A stretch of 64,000 nt of DNA from Candidatus Neomicrothrix sp. UBA814 (GTDB lineage: Bacteria > Actinomycetota > Acidimicrobiia > Acidimicrobiales > Poriferisodalaceae): assembly GCA_002296525.1 (NCBI GenBank), contig DBIA01000021.1, forward strand, positions 62,001-126,000, given 5' to 3'. Each line of letters opens with the position of its first letter. Position 1 is the first letter of the stretch. The position numbers and the translations under genes are program-made. This document shows, in pieces, positions 1 to 6,929 of this stretch. The notes under the pieces were generated by a model. That model was not told where the DNA came from and made no database searches. It worked only from the letters and a program-made list of their open reading frames with translations.

Positions 1-137
1 CCGGTAATTACCAACCCTTCACTTCCTTGTTCTACGAGCCACTTGGCAAGGGTGACCGATGCGTCAACATCTAACGCGCCATCTTCGTTAAATGGCGTCA
101 CCATCGCTGGAATAACTCGACCAAATCGCGCAGTCAT
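1..137 (-). CDS. dapA: 4-hydroxy-tetrahydrodipicolinate synthase, N-terminal fragment (cut by window edge)
   Basis: Reading the minus strand from the ATG at 137 gives 45 codons beginning MTARFGRVIPAMVTPF, followed by NEDGALD and ending at EGLVITG at the window edge. This is the typical start of the DapA/N-acetylneuraminate lyase TIM-barrel family (T/V-P-F motif on the first strand, then the GxxGL(V)xxG turn). DapA condenses pyruvate with aspartate semialdehyde in the lysine/diaminopimelate pathway, the step before DapB, which is also encoded in this window. The catalytic lysine lies outside the window. The gene starts 18 bases after the upstream 213-residue gene, so it probably shares that transcript. 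Family assignment is strong; DapA rather than another lyase of the family is inferred from sequence feel and the nearby dapB. Confidence 0.85.
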   Translation of the reverse strand, partial: MTARFGRVIPAMVTPFNEDGALDVDASVTLAKWLVEQGSEGLVIT

Positions 138-155
138 GAAGCCGAGGGTAGCCTC

Positions 156-797
156 TCAGAGGGCCGACTCACTCGCTCTATCGATTCCAAGCGTCGCGAG
201 TAGGTCTTCGTGGAGTTCAAACCACACAGTGTGATAGCTCGGCATTATCGGTTTGGTCAACCATTCGAGCTCCCCTGCGAGGACTTTGTCTAGGGCTGTT
301 CCGAAGCGAAACGGGTAGTTAGAGAACCTGATGAGCACCTCATTGAGGTCACTCAGAATTCGAGTCACCTGTCGATCAAGGTCAGCCAATCTCTGGAGGA
401 CCTCATCGTCGTACGCAGAGTCGCTATGGTCATTGAGCTTCTGTTCTCCGGAACCATCATTAACGACTTGCCAGTCCGTGCAAAGCTGCAACATAGCTGG
501 GTTCAGGTCAAGAAATTGTTCATAGCCACTCTGTACTGCGGCTCGTAAGCCCAGGCGATCAAGCTCCTCTCTGAGTAGCTTTTCTCCGTCTTCTCTTCCC
601 GACGGGGTCAGGACGTATTTGTCAACGCCTTCTACCTGACGCATTACACATTTGTTTTCGTCAATCATTAACGAGAGAGCGCCTTGAGTAACGGCGCTAT
701 CAAGTGCGTGAACCGAGGAGATAGCGTCGATGTCCCCAAATCCTTTGAGGCGCAAAGCCAGCGACACCAACAATTGAGGATCTGATTGATGAGACAT
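156..797 (-). CDS. Hypothetical protein, possible winged-helix fold
   Basis: A 213-residue soluble protein that I do not recognise as a named family. Residues about 10-80 look like a winged-helix unit: a leucine-rich helix (LLVSLALRLKGF), a second helix with HALDSAVTQG, and a basic wing ending in KYVLTPSGREDGEKLL, the type of segment that follows the recognition helix in MarR/PadR-like folds. The remainder is helical and acidic with no cysteine clusters or membrane segments. It begins 6 bases after the ferritin-like gene and ends 18 bases before dapA, so it is probably co-transcribed with both. A regulatory role is a guess from the fold impression. Confidence 0.6.
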   Translation of the reverse strand: MSHQSDPQLLVSLALRLKGFGDIDAISSVHALDSAVTQGALSLMIDENKCVMRQVEGVDKYVLTPSGREDGEKLLREELDRLGLRAAVQSGYEQFLDLNPAMLQLCTDWQVVNDGSGEQKLNDHSDSAYDDEVLQRLADLDRQVTRILSDLNEVLIRFSNYPFRFGTALDKVLAGELEWLTKPIMPSYHTVWFELHEDLLATLGIDRASESAL

Positions 798-803
798 ATT
801 TTT

Positions 804-1937
804 CTAAGACTCGGCTAACGCCGCCTCTGCTTCAAGCTCTCGGGTAATCGCGAAAGAGTCGACTTCATCTTCTATATCAACCCAGTCTTCGTATTGGATT
901 ACACCGATCTCTCCGAATTTCTTTCGGAGCCAGCCATCTCCTGCATCCAACAACCCAAGCTTTTTGCAGTTTGGAACAATCTTGGTAAACAGCAGTTGTT
1001 GGAACTCCTGCCGAAGCGGGTCTTGATACGCCAAGGGAATTACCTTTTTGACATCAGCGCCCATGCGTTCCCACACCTCTTGTTGCAGAAACCTGTCGCG
1101 CATTCGGACGGCTGCTTCGAACGCAAATTCTTGACGTTCTAGAAGCTCCGCTTGAGTCATGTCTTGGTACACCTCTTTGAGGGAAAGAACACCAAAGGCA
1201 ACATGACGAGCCTCGTCGCTCATTACGTAACGGAGTAACTGCTTTAGAAGCGGTTCTTCACTCTGCTGGTACATGAACCCAAAGGCTGCAAGGGCGAGGC
1301 CTTCAACCATGATTTGCATTCCTAGGTATGTCATATCCCAGCGGGAATCTTCGATGATCTCGTCTAGCAGCATCCGCAAATGGACGTTTATGGGGTAGGT
1401 GTCCGACAATTTGGTATCAAGGTATTTCGCAAAGACCTCTACGTGCCGTGCTTCGTCCACAACCTGAGTTGATGCGTAATATTTTGCGTCCATCCAGGGC
1501 ACGGTCTCAACAATTTTCGCTGTGCAGACTAAGGCACCTTGCTCTCCATGCATGAACTGACTCAGGGCCCAGTTCTGCGACTCCATGTTGAATCGAACCC
1601 ATTCGTCACGGCCCCATGATTCAACTCCAGTTCCAGAGAGATCCATAACCTCTCCGGCGCCACCGTTTGTCTCGTATTCTTGGACAGCTAGTGCTTCTTG
1701 GTCAACGTCTGTATCCCAGGGCAAGTCAGTTTCGCCGTTCCACTGGCCTACCTTCGCTTTCTCGTAAAGCTTGGCCAGTTGAGGTCGTGCACCTTTTTCG
1801 TAGTCCCAGGTATAGATGCATTCCGCATTGTCCTCGACCGCATGGATAACTTCGTTCGGATCGGTATTGGTCATCGCCAAAACCGCCTCAAAGTCGTTCG
1901 GGTCGGTACGACCGATCAGTTCTTCCACTGATGACAT
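804..1937 (-). CDS. Ferritin-like diiron protein (R2/AurF-like fold)
   Basis: A 377-residue protein with the four-helix-bundle diiron signature. A glutamate in HGEQGAL (about E132) is followed by EARH (E162, H165), a glutamate in MVEGLALA (E212) and a second EARH (E242, H245). This E...ExxH...E...ExxH arrangement is that of ribonucleotide-reductase R2-like and AurF-type oxygenases, which use two irons and O2 to oxidise amines, fatty acids or thioethers. All six expected iron ligands are visible. No substrate can be read from the sequence. It lies downstream of an acyl-CoA ligase and a short-chain dehydrogenase in the same orientation, which is consistent with oxidation of a lipid or aromatic acid; that is inference. 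Length is longer than simple ferritins and in the range of oxygenase members. Confidence 0.8.
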   Translation of the reverse strand: MSSVEELIGRTDPNDFEAVLAMTNTDPNEVIHAVEDNAECIYTWDYEKGARPQLAKLYEKAKVGQWNGETDLPWDTDVDQEALAVQEYETNGGAGEVMDLSGTGVESWGRDEWVRFNMESQNWALSQFMHGEQGALVCTAKIVETVPWMDAKYYASTQVVDEARHVEVFAKYLDTKLSDTYPINVHLRMLLDEIIEDSRWDMTYLGMQIMVEGLALAAFGFMYQQSEEPLLKQLLRYVMSDEARHVAFGVLSLKEVYQDMTQAELLERQEFAFEAAVRMRDRFLQQEVWERMGADVKKVIPLAYQDPLRQEFQQLLFTKIVPNCKKLGLLDAGDGWLRKKFGEIGVIQYEDWVDIEDEVDSFAITRELEAEAALAES

Positions 1938-1984
1938 AAGAATCCCCTAGTCTCAAACATTCCTACTGGTTACCCATTAGTAAC

Positions 1985-2842
1985 TTAGGTCGAGATCTTA
2001 ACAGACCGAAATCTACGAACAAGAAAGTCGAAAAATCTTTCGGGCAAAAGAGCCTTCAAAAGGGCACCAATTCGCGCGTCGCGCCCGACCAGGCGACGAC
2101 GCGGTGGATACCGCCGATTTGCATATTTCTCGATGAGAATCGCGACCTTATGGGCCTCAAGACCGCCTCGTTTACCCCGGGTTGCATTGTTTAAGGCCCG
2201 CTCTAGGAACGGTTGATATTTCCGACGCCCTTCAGGGGAAACGTCTTCATATATTTGATGCGACATCTGCTCGACCTTCTCCCACAAAGGAGTGCGGATT
2301 GCGCCAGGCTCGAGCAACGTAATTCGCGGCCCTTGAGGCCCCAACTCCTGTCGCAAAGATGACAAAAGTCCAACTAGAGCGTGTTTGCTAGCTGCATATG
2401 GACTCAACAAGGGAAGTCCAATTCGCGAGTTAATCGACCCCACCACAATAATTCGCGACGAATTACACATCTCTAAAAGAGGCAACGCGTAGCGAATCGA
2501 AAGCGCTGCGCCAACAACGTTGACATCTAGCTGTTGTTTCCAAGCGCTCTGAGAAACATATTCCAATGGGCCACCAATGACGATTCCGGCATTGACGACC
2601 AACAGATCTAAACCCGAAGACCCGCGACTAGCCAGAACTTCATCGAAGGCTGTTTTAACTGAGTATTCGTCAGTCACTTCAATCTGAAGAGATGACACAC
2701 CGACAGACATCTCTAACTTGGACGCGTCGCTGTCAGATCGGGTACCTCCCCAAACTTGCCAGCCACTAGCGGAAAGTTGTTCTACTACCGCATAACCAAT
2801 TCCAGTGCTCGCCCCGGTAACTACGGCAGCTTTCCCATTCAT
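1985..2842 (-). CDS. Short-chain dehydrogenase/reductase (SDR)
   Basis: A classical SDR of 285 residues. The Rossmann motif TGASTGIG is at residues 9-16, NAG at about 84-86, and the catalytic Ser/Tyr/Lys are visible as GSINS near 137 and YAASK with Y149 and K153. Such enzymes move a hydride between NAD(P)H and an alcohol or ketone. The C-terminus is basic (PPRRRLVGRDARIG and a final RRFRSVKIS), a feature of members acting on membrane-bound or lipid substrates, although no membrane segment is seen. ATG at 2842 was chosen over the TTG immediately upstream. It follows the acyl-CoA ligase by 18 bases, so the two are likely one operon. The exact substrate is unknown. Confidence 0.88.
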   Translation of the reverse strand: MNGKAAVVTGASTGIGYAVVEQLSASGWQVWGGTRSDSDASKLEMSVGVSSLQIEVTDEYSVKTAFDEVLASRGSSGLDLLVVNAGIVIGGPLEYVSQSAWKQQLDVNVVGAALSIRYALPLLEMCNSSRIIVVGSINSRIGLPLLSPYAASKHALVGLLSSLRQELGPQGPRITLLEPGAIRTPLWEKVEQMSHQIYEDVSPEGRRKYQPFLERALNNATRGKRGGLEAHKVAILIEKYANRRYPPRRRLVGRDARIGALLKALLPERFFDFLVRRFRSVKIST

Positions 2843-2860
2843 CAACTTGAATGCTGCTAA

Positions 2861-4474
2861 TTACTCGACAACCAAATCTGCGAATGCATCGCGAAGGGTT
2901 CGTTTCGAAAACTTGCCGGTCGATGTCTTGGGCACTTCATCAATGACTTGAGTTGCGCTGGGAAGCCACCATTTCGCCATTCGTGGGGTTAGGTACTCGA
3001 TTAACTCATCATGAGTCAATGATTCTCCATCCTTAAGAACGACGCAGGCCATGGGCCGTTCCATCCACTTTTCCGATGCGACCGCTATCACCGCCGCTTC
3101 AGCGACCTTGGGGTGGCTCATTATCTCATTTTCGACTTCAACGGAGCTGACCCACTCTCCCCCAGATTTGATGAGATCTTTAGTCCTATCGACGAGGCGG
3201 ATATATCCACGCTCATCACAAGTCGCTACGTCTCCAGTTCGCAACCAACCATCTTCAGTAAATGAGTCTGAGGCATCAGGCCTCTTGTAGTACTCGCCGG
3301 TAATAAAGGATCCTCGCACCTGAAGTTCCCCACTTGATTCACCGTCCCACGGCAATTCTTCTATCGAATCTGGCTCACAGATTCGAAACTCGACTGTGGG
3401 GACGATCGTGCCTACCGAAGATCGAATTTCTGATTTAGCTTCCTCGTCCAGGTCGGCTTCGGCCGACTTTACGTGCGCTATCGCCGCGAGCGGACTAGTT
3501 TCAGTCATTCCCCATGCCTGCAAGATCGGTAATCCGATCTTCTCCCGATAGCCCTCCGACAACGACTTCGGAACTGCCGAACCGCCACACGGGATCGCTC
3601 GTAAACTCGACACGTCGCGACCGTCTAGCTCCTCAAGTACACCCATCCATATGGTGGGGACTCCCGCTGCAATTGTGACGCGCTCAGACTCCATCAGTTC
3701 GGCGATGGGTTGAGCCTGCAGTTTAGGACCGGGGTTCACCAATGTTGCCCCTGCCGCAACTGCCGCATGTTGCAAACCCCATGAGTTGACATGGAACATC
3801 GGAACAACCGGAAGGATGACATCAGATTCACATACCCCTAATCCATCAGTCGTCATCGTCGTAATGGTGTGCATATACGTCGACCTATGGCTATACACCA
3901 CACCTTTGGGATTTCCGGTAGTGCCACTCGTGTAGCACATCGAAGCAGCTTGTTTTTCGTCACGTACTTCGAAGTCGACTGCAGGTGCAGCGGCAATCAA
4001 CTCTTCATAGTCAATGACTCGAGGGTCATCAGGGATCTCCCCGTCACCGTCATCCATGACAACAAAATGTCTGACGGTCTCTAGCTGATCGACCAGTGGC
4101 CACAGGAGAGCCATGAGGGACCTATCGACGAAAATTACCTCGTCTTCCGCATGGTTAGCGATGTAGACGATCTGGTCCGCAAAAAGTCTGATGTTCAATG
4201 TGTGTAGTACTCGGTTACTACACGGCACTGCAAAATAAAGTTCCAGATGTCTCGCCGTATTCCACGCAAAGGTTCCCACTCGACCAGATTCTTTAATGCC
4301 TAAATCATTTAAAGCTCCACCGAGCCTTCGAGTACGGTCGGCCCATTGTCCATAGTTGCTCCGCTCGATTCCCGTTGCTGTAGCCGTGATGAGTTCCTTA
4401 TGCGGAAACAAACTTTCTGCTCGGCGAAAGAAGAAGTCGAGGGTGAGAGGGGTATCCATCATGGTTGACTGCAT
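2861..4474 (-). CDS. Acyl-CoA ligase (AMP-dependent synthetase)
   Basis: A full-length 537-residue adenylate-forming enzyme. The AMP-binding P-loop YTSGTTGNPKG is at residues 181-191, the WGMTET motif (A5) follows in the middle, GWLRTGD (A7) further on, and the catalytic lysine motif PKTSTGKFSK (A10) is near the C-terminus. The enzyme activates a carboxylic acid with ATP and joins it to CoA. Overall character (DRTKDLIKSGGEW, HPKVAEAAVI) is that of medium/long-chain fatty acyl-CoA synthetases. The start is uncertain: ATG at 4474 has no clear ribosome-binding site and ATG codons at residues 5 and 6 are equally possible. It heads a minus-strand run with an SDR and a diiron protein, suggesting a small acid-activation and oxidation module; the substrate is unknown. 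Confidence 0.9.
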   Translation of the reverse strand: MQSTMMDTPLTLDFFFRRAESLFPHKELITATATGIERSNYGQWADRTRRLGGALNDLGIKESGRVGTFAWNTARHLELYFAVPCSNRVLHTLNIRLFADQIVYIANHAEDEVIFVDRSLMALLWPLVDQLETVRHFVVMDDGDGEIPDDPRVIDYEELIAAAPAVDFEVRDEKQAASMCYTSGTTGNPKGVVYSHRSTYMHTITTMTTDGLGVCESDVILPVVPMFHVNSWGLQHAAVAAGATLVNPGPKLQAQPIAELMESERVTIAAGVPTIWMGVLEELDGRDVSSLRAIPCGGSAVPKSLSEGYREKIGLPILQAWGMTETSPLAAIAHVKSAEADLDEEAKSEIRSSVGTIVPTVEFRICEPDSIEELPWDGESSGELQVRGSFITGEYYKRPDASDSFTEDGWLRTGDVATCDERGYIRLVDRTKDLIKSGGEWVSSVEVENEIMSHPKVAEAAVIAVASEKWMERPMACVVLKDGESLTHDELIEYLTPRMAKWWLPSATQVIDEVPKTSTGKFSKRTLRDAFADLVVE

Positions 4475-4535
4475 ATGGCAAATCGTATGAGAAGACTTCG
4501 CGAACGGCTACATCCGCATAGGGTGAAAGTTCGAA

Positions 4536-5186
4536 ATGACTGAATCTGAGCTTCCAAAAGCATCTCTTGGAGATAACGAACGACGCAGAGTTAAGCAACT
4601 AGCTGCCCTCCCGGTCGCGCTCGCGCTCGCCGCGTATGTTGGTCAGATTTTGACGAGTTCGCTAATCGACTCACAGCCTCTGGTCTTGATCTCTCTTAAT
4701 GCCACAGATCCAATGTTGCTGCTAGCCGCTAACCAAAGCGGCCCAGTTGCTTTCCTGCTTGTAGGGGCAATCAGACTCTTCGCCCCGGACCTGTTCCTTC
4801 ATCAATTGGGTTGGGAATTTGGCCCCGCTACAAAGAACTATCTGGCGGAAGAATTCGGCAAAAACAGCGGCCTGTTACGAACAATTGCGGTCTTGGAGCG
4901 ATGGTTTCCAAGGGTTGGCTGGCTATTACTTTTTTTGGTGCCTGGGTATCCAATGTGTCTACTTGCGGGTATCGCGAGGATGAAAAGGATTCCTTTTGTA
5001 GCAGTCAACTTAGCTGGAACGCTTTCACGACTTTTGCTGATTTATTGGGTGAGCTCGGTTTTCGAGGGACCCATCGGCGCAGTCGTCAGGTTCATCAGCC
5101 GTTTCTCATTGCCGTTTACATTGCTAATGGTTGTTTTGGTGGTGTTGCAAAGCGGGCGAAATAAGAAGCGGGCAGATGGAACTTAA
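4536..5186 (+). CDS. DedA-family (VTT domain) membrane protein
   Basis: A 216-residue integral membrane protein with about five hydrophobic segments: LAALPVALALAAYVG near residue 27, AFLLVGAIRLF near 75, WLLLFLVPGYPMCLLAGIA near 130-150, a segment with LAGTLSRLLLIYWV, and SLPFTLLMVVLVVLQ near the end. The P-G-Y...AG...M segment followed by the G-T-L-S-R helix resembles the VTT/DedA (SNARE-associated) core, whose members act as phospholipid scramblases or flippases or proton-dependent transporters. It is divergent from the acyl-CoA ligase gene (62 bases apart) and convergent with the PfkB kinase gene, with 7 bases between the stops. Specific substrate unknown. Confidence 0.7.
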   Translation: MTESELPKASLGDNERRRVKQLAALPVALALAAYVGQILTSSLIDSQPLVLISLNATDPMLLLAANQSGPVAFLLVGAIRLFAPDLFLHQLGWEFGPATKNYLAEEFGKNSGLLRTIAVLERWFPRVGWLLLFLVPGYPMCLLAGIARMKRIPFVAVNLAGTLSRLLLIYWVSSVFEGPIGAVVRFISRFSLPFTLLMVVLVVLQSGRNKKRADGT

Positions 5187-5193
5187 AGTGCTT

Positions 5194-6042
5194 TCATAGG
5201 TTGTCAATATCGACCCATCGCGGCATGCTCGGCTGCGCGCCGACTTTGCGGACCGCCGCCGCTCCTGCCCGAACAGCTATCAGGGCAGCCGCCACTGGAT
5301 CATTTGTATCGACGAACGCCACCGAGAACGCTCCGACAAATGCATCACCTGCACCCGTTGGGTCGACGACCTCAACTGATGGTGCCTCTACCTTGGTAAT
5401 TTCGTCCCCAACTCGAACTTCGCAGCCATCTGCGCCAAGGGTGGTGATCAGAATCGGAGGCGAAAAGTTGTTTAGCTCTTTCGCTTCTTGACGGTTAACT
5501 ATGACGACATCGGCCAACGGCAGGATGCTTGCTGCCACGTCGTTAAAGGGCGCGGGATTAAAAACAATCTTCGTAGCGGACGCTGCCGCAAGTACCGCTG
5601 CGGCCCTTGCTGCTGCAACTCCTACCTCGCCTTGCAACAGCAGGACATCAGCATCGCCAATTGTAGATGCTGCTCGCTCGACGTCTTTAGCACCGAGTTC
5701 TCCATTGGCTCCTGCTATAACGATGATCGATACATCAGTTGGGTCAATGGTGATCACCGCGGTACCTGTCGCAGCACGTCCTCTCGACACGTGCATTCGG
5801 TTGACGCCCGCTTCATCTAATTGCGCAAGCAAGTAATCACCTCGATTGTCCGCGCCTACACGACCAATCATGCTTACTTCGGCATCGAGTCGTGCTGCTG
5901 CCACTGCCTGGTTGGCCCCTTTACCTCCAGCGTTCTCATCGCAGTCGGTCCCATGAACAGTCTCATCTGCTCCTGGTCGTTGTGGAACCCATATTGTGAT
6001 GTCGTAATTCAGGCTCCCCACGACGGCGACTCGCGTAGACAA
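5194..6042 (-). CDS. PfkB-family sugar kinase, ribokinase-like
   Basis: A 282-residue PfkB carbohydrate kinase. The substrate-side signature AGGKGANQAVAAARL is at residues 38-52, and the nucleotide/anion-hole signature DPTGAGDAF is at 227-235 with the catalytic base at about D233. The N-terminus (VVGSLNYDITIWV) matches ribokinase more than fructokinase, and ribose or deoxyribose is the likeliest substrate, with ATP as phosphate donor. The gene begins 1 base after the dapB stop, so it is translated from the dapB transcript, an odd partner for lysine biosynthesis. There is no sugar transporter or regulator nearby to fix the substrate. Slightly short for the family (about 300) but with all key motifs. 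Confidence 0.85.
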   Translation of the reverse strand: MSTRVAVVGSLNYDITIWVPQRPGADETVHGTDCDENAGGKGANQAVAAARLDAEVSMIGRVGADNRGDYLLAQLDEAGVNRMHVSRGRAATGTAVITIDPTDVSIIVIAGANGELGAKDVERAASTIGDADVLLLQGEVGVAAARAAAVLAAASATKIVFNPAPFNDVAASILPLADVVIVNRQEAKELNNFSPPILITTLGADGCEVRVGDEITKVEAPSVEVVDPTGAGDAFVGAFSVAFVDTNDPVAAALIAVRAGAAAVRKVGAQPSMPRWVDIDNL

Positions 6043-6043
6043 A

Positions 6044-6811
6044 CTAAATCCCTAAGTATGAGTCAAGACCCAGGGTGACTCCCGGGTGTTCATTGATCAG
6101 CTTGCAAGCGAGGACAACACCTCCCATAAATGACGCTCTATCTAAACTGTCGTGCCTCAGGGTGAGAGTTTCTCCTTCAGTTCCTAATAGAACTTCTTGA
6201 TGCGCGACTAGACCCCTTAGCCGAACTGAGTGCACGTTTATACCAGAAGGACCCGTTGCCCCTCGCGCTCCGGGTAGCACTTCCTCTTGTGTCGGGTCTT
6301 CTCCCCACTCGTCGGACGCTTCCGTCATCCGTTCCATTGTGCGCATCGCTGTTCCAGAAGGCGCATCGACTTTTCCATCATGATGCAATTCAATAATCTC
6401 AGCTGTTGGAAAAAACGGAGCCGCCATTTCAGCAAATCGCATTAAGAGGACGGCACCTATTGCAAAGTTGGGGGCGACAAGGCAGTTACTTGAAGTAAAG
6501 GTCTGCTCAAAGATAGCTAGGTCATGCTCATTAAGCCCACTGGTACCAACGACTGCGTGCACCTGATTTGCTGCGCACCAGGCGATATTTGATCTCGCTG
6601 CTTCGGCGATTGTGAAATCGACCATTACGTCTACCGTGGACGCGTCTACATCTTCTAGAGCTTTGACCACAGTCAGTGTCCCGGTGGGGTCTTCTGACCC
6701 CACTGATGACGGGTCAACGGCAGCTGTTAGCTCTAAATCTTGATCGGCGTCTACCGCGCGACATACGGCTGAACCCATTCGACCAGCTGAACCTACGACT
6801 ACTACTCGCAT
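6044..6811 (-). CDS. dapB: 4-hydroxy-tetrahydrodipicolinate reductase
   Basis: DapB reduces the product of DapA with NAD(P)H in diaminopimelate/lysine synthesis. The 255-residue protein starts MRVVVVGSAGRMG, with the nucleotide-binding glycine motif at residues 7-13. The catalytic segment ELHHDGKVDAPSGTA is at about 141-155 (H143/H144 and K147), which is the hallmark of the family. The open frame extends nine codons further upstream, but ATG at 6811 gives the canonical N-terminus and has GAAGGGA about ten bases ahead. It directly precedes the PfkB kinase gene (1-base gap), and dapA lies at the left edge of the window on the same strand. Confidence 0.96.
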   Translation of the reverse strand: MRVVVVGSAGRMGSAVCRAVDADQDLELTAAVDPSSVGSEDPTGTLTVVKALEDVDASTVDVMVDFTIAEAARSNIAWCAANQVHAVVGTSGLNEHDLAIFEQTFTSSNCLVAPNFAIGAVLLMRFAEMAAPFFPTAEIIELHHDGKVDAPSGTAMRTMERMTEASDEWGEDPTQEEVLPGARGATGPSGINVHSVRLRGLVAHQEVLLGTEGETLTLRHDSLDRASFMGGVVLACKLINEHPGVTLGLDSYLGI

Positions 6812-6844
6812 ATAGGTGGTCCCTTCTATAGTTCTCAAAACCTA

Positions 6845-6880
6845 GTGAGCCCTGCCTCCATTTTGGAGTACAGGGCTCAC
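6845..6880 (-). terminator. Hairpin terminator downstream of pnp
   Basis: GTGAGCCCTG (6845-6854) pairs perfectly with CAGGGCTCAC (6871-6880). An inner stem CTCCA/TGGAG (6856-6860 with 6864-6868) extends the hairpin over a TTT loop. On the minus strand the stem is followed by TAGGTTTTGAG, a modest T-rich tract. It lies between pnp (stop at 6930) and dapB, so it probably ends the pnp transcript and separates it from dapB. Confidence 0.75.
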
Positions 6881-6929
6881 ACTAAGAGCATCTATTTCGA
6901 AATAAGCGTTATTTCACGCAAGCGAAGCT

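Noticed and set aside
43..234. 63-residue plus-strand frame at the left end
   Set aside because: Antisense to the dapA start and the end of the 213-residue gene, with no ribosome-binding site.
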